From Streptomyces umbrinus (GTDB lineage Bacteria; Actinomycetota; Actinomycetes; Streptomycetales; Streptomycetaceae), in assembly GCF_030817415.1 (NCBI RefSeq), contig NZ_JAUSZI010000002.1, forward strand, positions 4,960,001 through 5,024,000: a DNA stretch of 64,000 bases, written 5' to 3'. Numbering within the stretch: the first letter of the stretch is position 1; the number at the start of each line of letters is the position of its first letter. The position numbers and the translations under genes were made by a program. Below the pieces are notes generated by a model. The model saw only the letters and a list, made by a program, of their open reading frames with translations, searched no databases and was not told where the DNA came from. Positions 32,854 through 41,190 of the stretch are shown piece by piece.

Positions 32854-33750
32854 CTAATCGTTGCCGCTGAAGATCGCGACCAGGCGCAGCATCTCCAGGT
32901 AGATCCAGACGAGGCTCATGGTGAGGCCGAAGGCGGCCAGCCAGGACTCGTCGCGCGGGGCGCCGTAGGCGATGCCGTCCTCGATCTGCTTGAAGTCGAG
33001 CGTCAGGAAGAACGCACCGAGGACGATCGCGAGAATGCCGACGATCGCGCCCAGCGGGCCCATGCTCCGCAGCCCGCCGTCATCGGCGACACCGAAGACG
33101 ACCAGCAGCAGGTTGACCGCCATGACGAGCACGAAGGCGATGGCGATGGCCATGCCGATGCGCGCGTACCGGGCGGTGACTCGGATCCAGCCCGCCTTGT
33201 AGATCAGCAGGGTGGCGCCGGACACCGCCATGGTGCCGAGCACGGCCTGGAAGGGCGCACCGCTCCACCGGCTGTTGAACATCTCGCTGATCACGCCGAG
33301 GAAAACACCCTCGAAGGCGGCGTACGCCAGGATCAGCGGGGGCGAGGCCTTGCGCTTGAAGGCCTGGACCAGCGCGAAGACCATCGCGATGAGCGCGGCG
33401 CCGATGGCCAGGCCGAAGCTGCTCGACGAGACCGGCAGCAGTGTCCACGCGAGCACGGCACCGACGGTGACCGTGCCGAGCGTGATCGCCGTACGCGAGA
33501 CGACGTCGTCCATCGTCATGCGGCCGGCGGCGGGCGGGGCCTGCGGCGGTGCGCCGTGCTGGAGGTCCTGCGGGGCGTAAGGATTCTGCGCGTACGGGTT
33601 GCCGCCCTGCGGGGCGTGCGGGGTGCCCGCGTACGGGTTCCCCTGCGTTCCGACAGCGGGGCCCCCGGCCTGCGGCGCGGTGTTGAAGCCCGCGTAGCCG
33701 TTGTCGCGGCTGAACCCCCGTCGCGAGAAGACCGGGTTGCTGCTCCTCAT
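32854..33750 (-). CDS. Bax inhibitor-1/YccA-family membrane protein
   Basis: A 298-residue protein. The first ~80 residues are a cytoplasmic Gly/Pro/Asn/Tyr-rich region (repeats of Asn-Pro-Tyr-Ala). Seven hydrophobic helices follow with the BI-1 signatures Ala-Tyr-Ala-Ala-Phe-Glu-Gly-Val-Phe-Leu-Gly and a C-terminal Phe-Leu-Thr-Leu-Asp-Phe-Lys-Gln-Ile. Bacterial homologues are pH-sensitive calcium-leak channels; the role in Streptomyces is unknown. ATG 33750 follows GGAGGAG. It is monocistronic with its own terminator. Confidence 0.9.
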   Translation of the reverse strand: MRSSNPVFSRRGFSRDNGYAGFNTAPQAGGPAVGTQGNPYAGTPHAPQGGNPYAQNPYAPQDLQHGAPPQAPPAAGRMTMDDVVSRTAITLGTVTVGAVLAWTLLPVSSSSFGLAIGAALIAMVFALVQAFKRKASPPLILAYAAFEGVFLGVISEMFNSRWSGAPFQAVLGTMAVSGATLLIYKAGWIRVTARYARIGMAIAIAFVLVMAVNLLLVVFGVADDGGLRSMGPLGAIVGILAIVLGAFFLTLDFKQIEDGIAYGAPRDESWLAAFGLTMSLVWIYLEMLRLVAIFSGND

Positions 33751-33935
33751 TTCACTCCTCCATGGCCACCCTGCGTGGCCTTGGCTCAAGAGTAATGGGT
33801 AGGCAAAAGAAAGCCTCTAGTGCCTGGGGAGGATCTTTCCCCTCTTGTGACCGGGAACACCAGGCCGAGACCCGGCATTCCCCGCACCGTTACAACGCCG
33901 GTACGCACTGTTCCGGTTCCCTCTTCCGGGGTGTC

Positions 33936-35111
33936 TCACTCCAGCGGGAAGCCCGTGTATCCCTCGGCGAGGTCCTGCTCGGCGGCCCGCGCACCGGCGA
34001 TCCGCGCCAGCCGGGCGAGCTGGATCCGGTCCTCGAAGGGCGTCGCGTCGGCCGGCCGGTGCAGCAGCGTCGTCATCTCGTACGAGAACCGCTCGGCCTG
34101 CCACACCCGCCGCAGACAGGTCTCGGAGTACGCGTCGAGCCGCTCGGCCGACCCGGTCTCCTGCTCGTACGCCAGAGCCCGCGCGAAGGTGACCACGTCA
34201 CCGACCGCGAGGTTCAGCCCCTTGGCGCCGGTCGGCGGCACGATGTGGGCGGCGTCACCTGCCAGGAAGAGCCGCCCGTACCGCATCGGCTCGTGCACAT
34301 GGCTGCGCATGGGTGTGACGGACTTCTGGGTGATGGGCCCCCGCTCCAGCCGCCACCCGTCCCCGGTCTCGAACCGCCGCTCCAACTCGTCCCAGATCTC
34401 CTCGTCGGCCCACTCCTCGGCGTCCGTGCCCTCGGGCACCTGGAGGTAGAGCCGCGAGACGACGGGGGATCGCATGGACAGCAGGGCGAAACCACGGTCG
34501 TGCCGGGCATAGACGAGCTCGTCGTGCGAGGGCGGCACATCGGCGAGGATCCCGAGCCACCCGAACGGGTAAGTCCGCTCGAAGACCCGGGTGAGCTCGG
34601 CGGGAATCGCCTTGCGGGCAACCCCCCAGAACCCGTCGCACCCGACCACGTACGAGCACTCCAGTACCTCCTCACGCCCCTCATGGCGAAAACGCACCCG
34701 TGGAGCATCGCCGCCCGCGCCCTCCACGGAGAGGGCCTCCGCCTCGAAGAGGAGCGGCCCGCCCTCCTTGAGCTGAAGCGCGATGAGGTCCTTGCACACC
34801 TCGGTCTGGGCGTAGACCATCACGGACCGCCCACCGGTCAGGGCGGGAAAGTCGACCCGGTGCCGCCGCCGGTCGAACCGCAGCTCGATGCCGTCGTGCC
34901 GCAGCCCCTCACGGTCCATCCGCTCACCGGCGCCCGCGGCCCGCAGCACGTCCACGGTCCCCTGCTCCAGGATCCCGGCCCGCTGCCGATGCTCCACATA
35001 GGCCCGGTCCCGGCTCTCCAGCACGACGGAGTCGATCCCCTCGTTGTGCAGCAGCCGCGCCAGCAGCAGCCCGGCCGGTCCGGCCCCGATGATCCCGACG
35101 GTGGTACGCAT
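33936..35111 (-). CDS. pobA: 4-hydroxybenzoate 3-monooxygenase
   Basis: A 391-residue FAD monooxygenase that hydroxylates 4-hydroxybenzoate to protocatechuate with NAD(P)H. It has the Rossmann motif Gly-Ala-Gly-Pro-Ala-Gly, the Asp-Gly motif (Gly-Cys-Asp-Gly-Phe-Trp-Gly) and Leu-Ala-Gly-Asp-Ala-Ala-His-Ile-Val-Pro-Pro-Thr-Gly-Ala-Lys-Gly-Leu-Asn. His-Arg-Gln-Arg-Ala-Gly-Ile-Leu-Glu-Gln is characteristic of PobA. ATG 35111 gives normal length. No protocatechuate genes are nearby. It lies just downstream of bldA in the same orientation. Confidence 0.93.
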   Translation of the reverse strand: MRTTVGIIGAGPAGLLLARLLHNEGIDSVVLESRDRAYVEHRQRAGILEQGTVDVLRAAGAGERMDREGLRHDGIELRFDRRRHRVDFPALTGGRSVMVYAQTEVCKDLIALQLKEGGPLLFEAEALSVEGAGGDAPRVRFRHEGREEVLECSYVVGCDGFWGVARKAIPAELTRVFERTYPFGWLGILADVPPSHDELVYARHDRGFALLSMRSPVVSRLYLQVPEGTDAEEWADEEIWDELERRFETGDGWRLERGPITQKSVTPMRSHVHEPMRYGRLFLAGDAAHIVPPTGAKGLNLAVGDVVTFARALAYEQETGSAERLDAYSETCLRRVWQAERFSYEMTTLLHRPADATPFEDRIQLARLARIAGARAAEQDLAEGYTGFPLE

Positions 35112-35247
35112 CGACTCGCCCCTTCGCGCCACGAAACTGAAGTGAGCGACCCTCAATCCGTTCGCCCAGTGAACCAAACTTCACCAAATCACTACGGTGA
35201 GTCTCCGACGGGCAGAACCCGCTGTCAACGGTTGGGAGGTGAAGTCT

Positions 35248-35272
35248 TCAATGAAGGATGCACCCTTCATTG
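35248..35272 (-). terminator. Hairpin downstream of bldA
   Basis: CAATGAAGG and CCTTCATTG arms surround a short loop, about 35 bp past the 3' end of the tRNA on the minus strand. It is a candidate processing or termination signal for the tRNA transcript. Confidence 0.5.
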
Positions 35273-35304
35273 GGATACGCCGGAAAAAGCGGAAGTGTCG
35301 GAGG

Positions 35305-35387
35305 TGCCCGGAACCGGACTTGAACCGGTACGCCCGCGAGGGGCAGCGAGGTTTAAGCTCGCCGTGTCTGCATTCCACCATCCGGGC
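35305..35387 (-). tRNA. bldA: tRNA-Leu, anticodon UAA (bldA)
   Basis: Read on the minus strand, GCCCGGA...TCCGGGC forms the acceptor stem with discriminator A. The anticodon stem GCGAG/CTCGC encloses CTTAAAC, giving anticodon TAA. A long variable arm (class II) follows, and the T-arm contains GGTTCAAGTCC. CCA is not encoded (CC is followed by T). In Streptomyces this tRNA is the only reader of the rare UUA codon and controls morphological and antibiotic genes. A TAGGCT about 45 bp upstream may be its -10. Confidence 0.95.
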
Positions 35388-35780
35388 AGGCCATGGGCTC
35401 CGCGTCGAGTGTTCCGAGCCTATCGGGACAGATCCCCCGAACAGCGGAAGGGCAGCCCGATGTTGTCTTATTTTATTGGCGTCTGAGGGTGCATCAGCCC
35501 ACGGTACGCGCCATCAGCACATGCCAAATGCCGTTCGGCCGAAGCTTGACGGCGTATGGGGAATGACGTGATTTCACCGCCCGAACGAGCGGAACCTGAC
35601 GAACCGTCGCCGATTCCCTCTCAGGGACGGACGTCATCCCCAGGTATGACACGGGCTCGCCGGGTCCGACCCAAGGCTGCCTTCGGAACCAGAACAGCGG
35701 GTGACTACACGGCGCCGATCGACGCCGACGATGGAACTGTCGTCCTCACTCGTCGTCGTACCGACAAGGAGCACCCTCCC
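35388..35780. other. 393-bp gap between bldA and the ABC ATPase gene
   Basis: It holds the bldA promoter region (minus strand) with an unusually A/T-rich patch around 35463-35480, and the presumed promoter of the plus-strand ABC operon. A plus-strand open frame from 35556 runs in phase into the ATPase gene, but its N-terminal 75 codons look non-coding. Confidence 0.5.
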
Positions 35781-36551
35781 GTGACCACCACGCCCCTCGC
35801 CGACCGTGCCACCACGGTGGCCGCCCGCGCCTCGGAACTGTCCAAGGTCTACGGACAGGGGGAGACCCAGGTGGTCGCCCTGGACCGGGTCTCCGTCGAC
35901 TTCCGGCAGGCCGAGTTCACCGCGATCATGGGCCCCTCCGGCTCCGGCAAGTCCACGCTGATGCACTGCGTGGCCGGCCTGGACAGCTTCTCCTCCGGCT
36001 CGGTCCGCATCGGCGACACCGAACTCGGCTCCCTCAAGGACAAGCAGCTGACCAAGCTGCGCCGGGACAAGATCGGCTTCATCTTCCAGGCGTTCAACCT
36101 CCTTCCGACTCTCACGGCCCTGGAGAACATCACTCTTCCGATGGACATCGCGGGCCGCAAGCCGGACAAGGAGTGGCTCAACAACGTGATCCGGATGGTG
36201 GGCCTGGCCGACCGCCTCACCCACCGCCCCTCCGAGCTCTCCGGCGGCCAGCAGCAGCGCGTCGCCGTGGCCCGCGCGCTGGCCTCCCGCCCGGACATCA
36301 TCTTCGGCGACGAGCCGACCGGAAACCTCGACTCCCGCTCGGGCGCCGAAGTCCTCGGCTTCCTCCGCAACTCCGTACGCGAACTGGGCCAGACCGTCGT
36401 CATGGTCACCCACGACCCGGTGGCCGCCGCCTACGCCGACCGCGTCATCTTCCTGGCCGACGGCCGCGTGGTCGACGAGGTGCACACCCCCACGGCGGAC
36501 GCGGTCCTGGACCGCATGAAGCAGTTCGACGCGAAGGGTCGCACCAGCTAG
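35781..36551 (+). CDS. MacB/LolD-type ABC transporter, ATP-binding protein
   Basis: A 256-residue ATPase with Walker A Gly-Pro-Ser-Gly-Ser-Gly-Lys-Ser-Thr, signature Leu-Ser-Gly-Gly-Gln-Gln-Gln-Arg-Val, Walker B Ile-Ile-Phe-Gly-Asp-Glu-Pro-Thr-Gly-Asn-Leu-Asp and the switch His of Val-Thr-His-Asp. The Pro-Thr-Gly-Asn-Leu-Asp variant is typical of MacB/LolD/FtsE partners of FtsX-type permeases. GTG 35781 follows AAGGAG at 9-nt spacing. It pairs with the FtsX-type permease encoded downstream across a 388-bp gap. Confidence 0.92.
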   Translation: MTTTPLADRATTVAARASELSKVYGQGETQVVALDRVSVDFRQAEFTAIMGPSGSGKSTLMHCVAGLDSFSSGSVRIGDTELGSLKDKQLTKLRRDKIGFIFQAFNLLPTLTALENITLPMDIAGRKPDKEWLNNVIRMVGLADRLTHRPSELSGGQQQRVAVARALASRPDIIFGDEPTGNLDSRSGAEVLGFLRNSVRELGQTVVMVTHDPVAAAYADRVIFLADGRVVDEVHTPTADAVLDRMKQFDAKGRTS

Positions 36552-36939
36552 GCGCGCTCTCCCTTTCTTGGGTTGCGTCCACTTCTTGCGTTCCGTCCGC
36601 AGGCCGTCAGTGGCTGATCGCGCAGTTCCCCGCGCCCCTGAAGGGCACGACTCGCGGCCCACCCCAAAGGGGCGCCCCCAGCCACCCTCGGGGGTGAAGG
36701 GGCTGCGCCACCGGGCCGCAGCAGCCGACGCTCGGGAGGGGACGGGTCGGGGTGTCCGCCCGCAGCGGCTGGCGTGTCAACTCGCTCCCCCTCTGAAAGC
36801 CACCGATTCCGCGCCAGACCGAGGACGGATATCCCCCGCCCCGGCCCCGCCCCCACGACGGCCTGGGCGCATCCCGCGCTCCGCACCGCAACGCCGTACA
36901 CCACTCGCCGTACACCTCGTACACCTGGACTGAGAAGAC
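36552..36939. other. 388-bp gap between ABC ATPase and permease genes, with R1 repeat copy 3
   Basis: It includes an R1 unit at 36610-36646 (GTGGCTGATCGCGCAGTTCC onward) followed by further G/C-rich inverted segments (GGGGCGCCCCC, CTCGGGGGTGAAGGGG). No gene is seen. The gap separates genes that would normally be adjacent, so the repeat probably inserted into the operon. Confidence 0.6.
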
Positions 36940-39477
36940 ATGTTCCGAACCGCCCTGCGCAACGTGCTAGCGCACAAGGCCAGGCTGCTGATGACCGTGC
37001 TCGCCGTGATGCTGGGCGTGGCGTTCGTCTCCGGCACCCTGGTCTTCACCAACACCATCTCCGACGCGTTCCAGAAGAGCTCGGCGAAGGGATTCGACCA
37101 GGTCGACGTCGCCGTCCAGCCCGAATCCGCGCGGGACGAAGGCGACAAGCTCGGCAAGGACCCGGAGCTCACCCAGGCGCTGCTGGACAAGGCCGCCAAG
37201 GCCCCCGGCGCCGAGTCGGCCATAGGCGTGGTCACCGGCTTCACCGCCATCGCCGACAAGGACGGCAAGCTGATCGGCGGCGGCTTCCAGTCGCAGGGCG
37301 GCAACTACTGGGGCGACAAGGACCCCCGCTACCCGCTCGACAGCGGCAAGGCCCCGACCGGCAAGAACGAGGTCGCGATCGACGCCGAAACGGCCAAGCG
37401 CGCCGGCTACAAGGTCGGCGACACCATCCGGATCTCGATCGACGGCCCGGTCCTCACCCCCACCATCACCGCCGTCTTCACCACGGACGACGGCAACGTC
37501 GCCGCCGGCGGCAGCCTCGCCGTCTTCGACACGGCCACCGCACAGCAGCTGTTCCACAAGACGGGCACGTACGACGAGATCGACGTGAAGGCGGCCCCGG
37601 GCACCAGCCAGACCGCCCTCCGGACGAGCCTCGACAAGGTCCTCCCGAAGGACACCGTCGACACCACGACGGGCCAGCAGCTCGCCGACGACCAGGCAGC
37701 CATGATCGAGTCGTCGATGAGCGGCCTCAAGACGGGCCTCCTGGTCTTCGCCGGCATCGCCCTGTTCGTCGGCACGTTCATCATCGCCAACACCTTCACC
37801 ATGCTGGTGGCCCAGCGCACCAAGGAACTCGCGCTCCTGCGCGCGGTCGGCGCCTCGCGCAAGCAGGTCACCCGCTCCGTACTCCTCGAAGCGTTCGTGG
37901 TCGGCACGGTCGCGGCCGTCACGGGCCTGATCGCCGGCATCGGCATCGGCGCGGGCCTGCGCAGCCTGATGGGCATGCTGGACGCGACCGTCCCGGCGGG
38001 CCCGCTGGTCATCTCCCCGGGCACGGTCGTCACGTCGTTCGCCGTCGGCATCCTGATCACGATGCTCGCCGCCTGGCTCCCGGGCCGCCGCGCCGCGAAG
38101 ATCCCCCCGGTCGCGGCGATGAGCAGCGTGCACGCGGCGGCGACGACCAAGTCGCTCGTCCTGCGCAACACCCTCGGCGCCCTGTTCTCCGCGGCGGGCA
38201 TCGCGGTGGTCCTCTTCGCGACGACGATGGAGGGCTCGGACGGCCAGGCCCCGATGGGCATGGGCGCGGTCCTGCTGATCATCGGCGTCTTCATCCTCAC
38301 GCCCCTCCTGTCCCGCCCGCTGATCGCCGCCGCGGCCCCGGTCCTGCGCATCTTCGGCGTCTCGGGCAAGCTGGCCCGCCAGAACTCCGTACGCAACCCG
38401 CGCCGCACGGCCGCCACCGCCTCCGCGCTGATGATCGGTCTCACGCTCATCACGGGCATGACGGTGATGGCGGGCAGCCTGCAGACGTCGATCGACAAGA
38501 TGGCCACCGCCGCGCTGAAGGCGGACTACGTGGTGTCGATGGCGAACATGAACTCCCTGTCGCCGGACGTCGAGAAGAAGCTCGACAAGGTGAAGGGCGT
38601 CACCGCCACGAGCCCCATGCGCAACGCGCCGGCCCGCATCGACGACCAGACCGAGTACCTGACGGGCGTGAAGGGCGCCACGATCGGCGAGCTGACCGAC
38701 CTGAAGGTCGACAACGGCTCCTTCAAGGTCGGCGGCACGCAGGTCGTCGTGGACGACGAGACGGCCAAGGACCGCGGCTGGAAGGCCGGTTCGACGTTCA
38801 CGGCCTCGTTCGAGGACGACAAGAGGCAGCGGCTGACGGTCGCCGGGATCTACGAAGGCAACGAACTCATCCGGGGCATCCTGATCGACACCGCGACGCT
38901 CGCCCCGCACCAGGCGAACCAGGCGGACCCGGCCGACATGCAGGTCATGGTGAAGACGTCGGGCGGCCCGTCCGACGCGACCAAGGACAGCCTGGAGAAG
39001 GCGCTCGGCGACAACCCGGCCATCAAGGTCCAGGACAAGAAGGACGTCTCGAACGAGATCGCGCAGATGTTCACGCTGATTCTGAACATGCTGTACGGCC
39101 TGCTGGCGATGGCGGTCATCGTCGCCGTCCTCGGCGTCATCAACACCCTCGCGATGTCGGTCTTCGAGCGCTCGCAGGAGATCGGCATGCTCCGCGCGAT
39201 CGGCCTCGACCGCAAGGGCATCAAGCGGATGGTCCGTCTGGAGTCCCTGGTCATCTCGCTCTTCGGCGGCGTGCTCGGCGTGGGCCTGGGCGTGTTCTTC
39301 GGCTGGGCGGCCGGTGAACTCCTGGCCGGCAAGATGCCGACGTACGAACTGGTCCTGCCCTGGGGCCGGATGGCCGTCTTCCTGCTCCTGGCGGCAACGG
39401 TCGGCATCCTTGCCGCCCTGTGGCCGGCCCGTCGTGCGGCGCGCCTGAACATGCTGTCGGCGATCAAGTCGGAGTAA
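36940..39477 (+). CDS. FtsX/MacB-type ABC transporter permease
   Basis: An 845-residue membrane protein with two FtsX-like domains. An N-terminal helix (residues 15-40) precedes a ~220-residue periplasmic-type domain. Three helices lie at about 265-370 and two at about 400-470. A second extracytoplasmic domain (about 490-690) precedes three C-terminal helices. Arg-Thr-Lys-Glu-Leu-Ala-Leu-Leu-Arg-Ala-Val-Gly and Arg-Ser-Gln-Glu-Ile-Gly-Met-Leu-Arg-Ala-Ile-Gly are the two coupling motifs. Such pairs export peptides or lipoproteins, or act in antibiotic resistance; the substrate is unknown. Confidence 0.9.
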   Translation: MFRTALRNVLAHKARLLMTVLAVMLGVAFVSGTLVFTNTISDAFQKSSAKGFDQVDVAVQPESARDEGDKLGKDPELTQALLDKAAKAPGAESAIGVVTGFTAIADKDGKLIGGGFQSQGGNYWGDKDPRYPLDSGKAPTGKNEVAIDAETAKRAGYKVGDTIRISIDGPVLTPTITAVFTTDDGNVAAGGSLAVFDTATAQQLFHKTGTYDEIDVKAAPGTSQTALRTSLDKVLPKDTVDTTTGQQLADDQAAMIESSMSGLKTGLLVFAGIALFVGTFIIANTFTMLVAQRTKELALLRAVGASRKQVTRSVLLEAFVVGTVAAVTGLIAGIGIGAGLRSLMGMLDATVPAGPLVISPGTVVTSFAVGILITMLAAWLPGRRAAKIPPVAAMSSVHAAATTKSLVLRNTLGALFSAAGIAVVLFATTMEGSDGQAPMGMGAVLLIIGVFILTPLLSRPLIAAAAPVLRIFGVSGKLARQNSVRNPRRTAATASALMIGLTLITGMTVMAGSLQTSIDKMATAALKADYVVSMANMNSLSPDVEKKLDKVKGVTATSPMRNAPARIDDQTEYLTGVKGATIGELTDLKVDNGSFKVGGTQVVVDDETAKDRGWKAGSTFTASFEDDKRQRLTVAGIYEGNELIRGILIDTATLAPHQANQADPADMQVMVKTSGGPSDATKDSLEKALGDNPAIKVQDKKDVSNEIAQMFTLILNMLYGLLAMAVIVAVLGVINTLAMSVFERSQEIGMLRAIGLDRKGIKRMVRLESLVISLFGGVLGVGLGVFFGWAAGELLAGKMPTYELVLPWGRMAVFLLLAATVGILAALWPARRAARLNMLSAIKSE

Positions 39478-39503
39478 CGCTCAACGCAAAGCAGCAATAA
39501 GTT

Positions 39504-39531
39504 GGGGCCCGTTCCGAAAGGAACGGGCCCC
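39504..39531 (+). terminator. Terminator after the ABC permease gene
   Basis: GGGGCCCGTTCC, loop GAAA, GGAACGGGCCCC: a perfect 12-bp stem with a stable tetraloop, placed between convergent genes. Confidence 0.8.
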
Positions 39532-39585
39532 GACTCCGTACCGCCGCCAAACACAAAAGGCGGCCAGAACCCCCAGCTCGTACCC

Positions 39586-40875
39586 CTAATTCCAGTTACG
39601 AGCCCGAAGAGGCATCCCCGACGCCCCCGACTCGGGCGTCCGAACCGCCAGCACCTGGTTCACCCCGATCCGGTTCCGCTCGAAGGCGAGGGCGGAGGCG
39701 GCCATATAGAGCCGCCAGACCCGGGCCCGGCCGGGGCTGGTGAGCCGGACGGCGTTCGGCCAGTCCGCCTCCAGGTTGGCGACCCAGCGGCGCAGCGTGA
39801 GCGCGTAGTGCTCGCGGAGCGACTCGACGTCGCGGACCTCGAACCCGGCCGTCTCCAGCCGGCTCACGGTCCCGCCGATCGGAGCGAGTTCGCCGTCCGG
39901 GAAGACGTACGCGTCGATGAACTCGTCGATCTCGTACGCCGATTCGTCGCGCCGGGGCCGGCGCCCGATCTGGTGGTTGAGGAGCCGTCCGCCCGGTTTG
40001 AGCAGGGCGAACAGGTCCCGCGCGTACTCCAGATAGCGGTCGCTCCCGACGTGTTCGGCCATGCCGATGGAGGAGATCGCGTCGTACGGACCGTCGGTGA
40101 CGTCGCGGTAGTCCTGGACGCGGATCTCGATCCGGTCGGTCAGACCCTCCTCCGCGACGCGCTTACGGGCGTAGGCGGCCTGCTCCTGGGACAGGGTGAC
40201 GCCGACGACGCTCACGCCGTACTCGCGGGCCGCGTGGATGGCCATCGAACCCCAGCCGCAGCCGACGTCGAGCAGCCGCATGCCCGGCTTCAGATCGAGC
40301 TTGCGGGCGACGAGCCCGAGCTTGTCGCGCTGGGCGTCCTCGAGTGTGCCGTCCGGGGAGTCCCAGTAGGCGCACGAGTAGACCATGGACGGCCCGAGGA
40401 CGATCTCGTAGAAGTCGTTCCCCACGTCGTAGTGGTGGCTGATCGCCCGTCTGTCGCTGCGCTTGGTGTGCAGGTGGGAGCGTCTGCGCACCTCCTCGCG
40501 GGGCGGGGCGGGGGGCAGTGGCGGCCCCGCCATCCGTACGAGCCCCCACACGGCGGCCCGCACCTCGGGGTCCCGCAGGGCCTCGCGCAGGGTCCGGGCG
40601 TCCTCGCCGCGCTCCCACACCAGCTCGGCCATGACGTCCAGGACGGCGTACAGATCGCCGTCCACGGTCAGGTCCCCGGCGACCCAGGCACGGGCCATGC
40701 CCAGTTCGCCAGGCTTCCAGAGCAGCCGGCGCAGGGCCCGGCGGTTCCGTACGACGAGTACGGGGCTCTCGGGCGGGCCCGCCTCCGAGCCGTCCCAGGC
40801 GCGAATGCGCACCGGGAGCGGGGCTCCCAGCAACTGCTCCATCAGCGCCTTCAGCCGCAGCGCCGCGTCCTGCAT
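39586..40875 (-). CDS. cfa: Cyclopropane-fatty-acyl-phospholipid synthase family protein
   Basis: A 429-residue SAM-dependent enzyme that adds a methylene across double bonds of membrane phospholipid acyl chains. The N-terminal ~125 residues form the lipid-binding part. The methyltransferase domain has His-His-Tyr-Asp-Val-Gly-Asn-Asp-Phe-Tyr and SAM motif I Leu-Asp-Val-Gly-Cys-Gly-Trp-Gly. Ser-Ile-Gly-Met-Ala-Glu-His-Val-Gly and Asn-His-Gln-Ile-Gly-Arg also match. ATG 40875 was chosen for GGAGG 8 nt upstream. The expected active-site Cys region (Tyr-Ser-Cys-Ala-Tyr) is present. Confidence 0.9.
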   Translation of the reverse strand: MQDAALRLKALMEQLLGAPLPVRIRAWDGSEAGPPESPVLVVRNRRALRRLLWKPGELGMARAWVAGDLTVDGDLYAVLDVMAELVWERGEDARTLREALRDPEVRAAVWGLVRMAGPPLPPAPPREEVRRRSHLHTKRSDRRAISHHYDVGNDFYEIVLGPSMVYSCAYWDSPDGTLEDAQRDKLGLVARKLDLKPGMRLLDVGCGWGSMAIHAAREYGVSVVGVTLSQEQAAYARKRVAEEGLTDRIEIRVQDYRDVTDGPYDAISSIGMAEHVGSDRYLEYARDLFALLKPGGRLLNHQIGRRPRRDESAYEIDEFIDAYVFPDGELAPIGGTVSRLETAGFEVRDVESLREHYALTLRRWVANLEADWPNAVRLTSPGRARVWRLYMAASALAFERNRIGVNQVLAVRTPESGASGMPLRARNWN

Positions 40876-41190
40876 GACGCACACCTCCGTGACGACGGAT
40901 CCCACAGACTCCAACACCACGTAAACACCAACGGGGCCGATGCGCAGTCCCACCAAAGCGTTACTTCTGAGCAAAATACATGCAGCGAACACGCAAACCA
41001 CGGCCCTGACCGCCACTTACTAAGGGGCTCCGCCCCCGAACCCCCGCGCTCCCAGGTTTTTAGGGGCGCGGGGAACTGCGCGACCAGCCACAACGAACCC
41101 GCACCCGAAATCGCAAGAAAACGCCGAAGGGGGCCGCCCGCACCACGGATGGCGGGAGGCCCCCTTCGGGGTGGAGCAGGTGACCGGAGG
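40876..41190. other. 315-bp gap with R2 and R1 repeat units and the ndh terminator
   Basis: From left to right: the cfa upstream region, an R2 half-unit (GGGGCTCCGCCCCCGAACCC near 41030), an R1 unit in inverse orientation (41062-41091), and a perfect CCGAAGGGGGCC / GGCCCCCTTCGG hairpin at 41124-41169. No gene is seen. Confidence 0.65.
41124..41169 (-). terminator. Terminator of the NADH dehydrogenase gene
   Basis: A 12-bp perfect stem (CCGAAGGGGGCC / GGCCCCCTTCGG) with an inner GCCCGC/GCGGG pairing lies 22 bp past the ndh stop. On the minus strand it is followed by CGTTTTCTTG. Confidence 0.8.

Noticed and set aside
35556..35780. 75-codon N-terminal extension of the ABC ATPase
   Set aside because: The GTG at 35781 has AAGGAG at proper spacing and begins the normal protein; the extension has non-coding composition.
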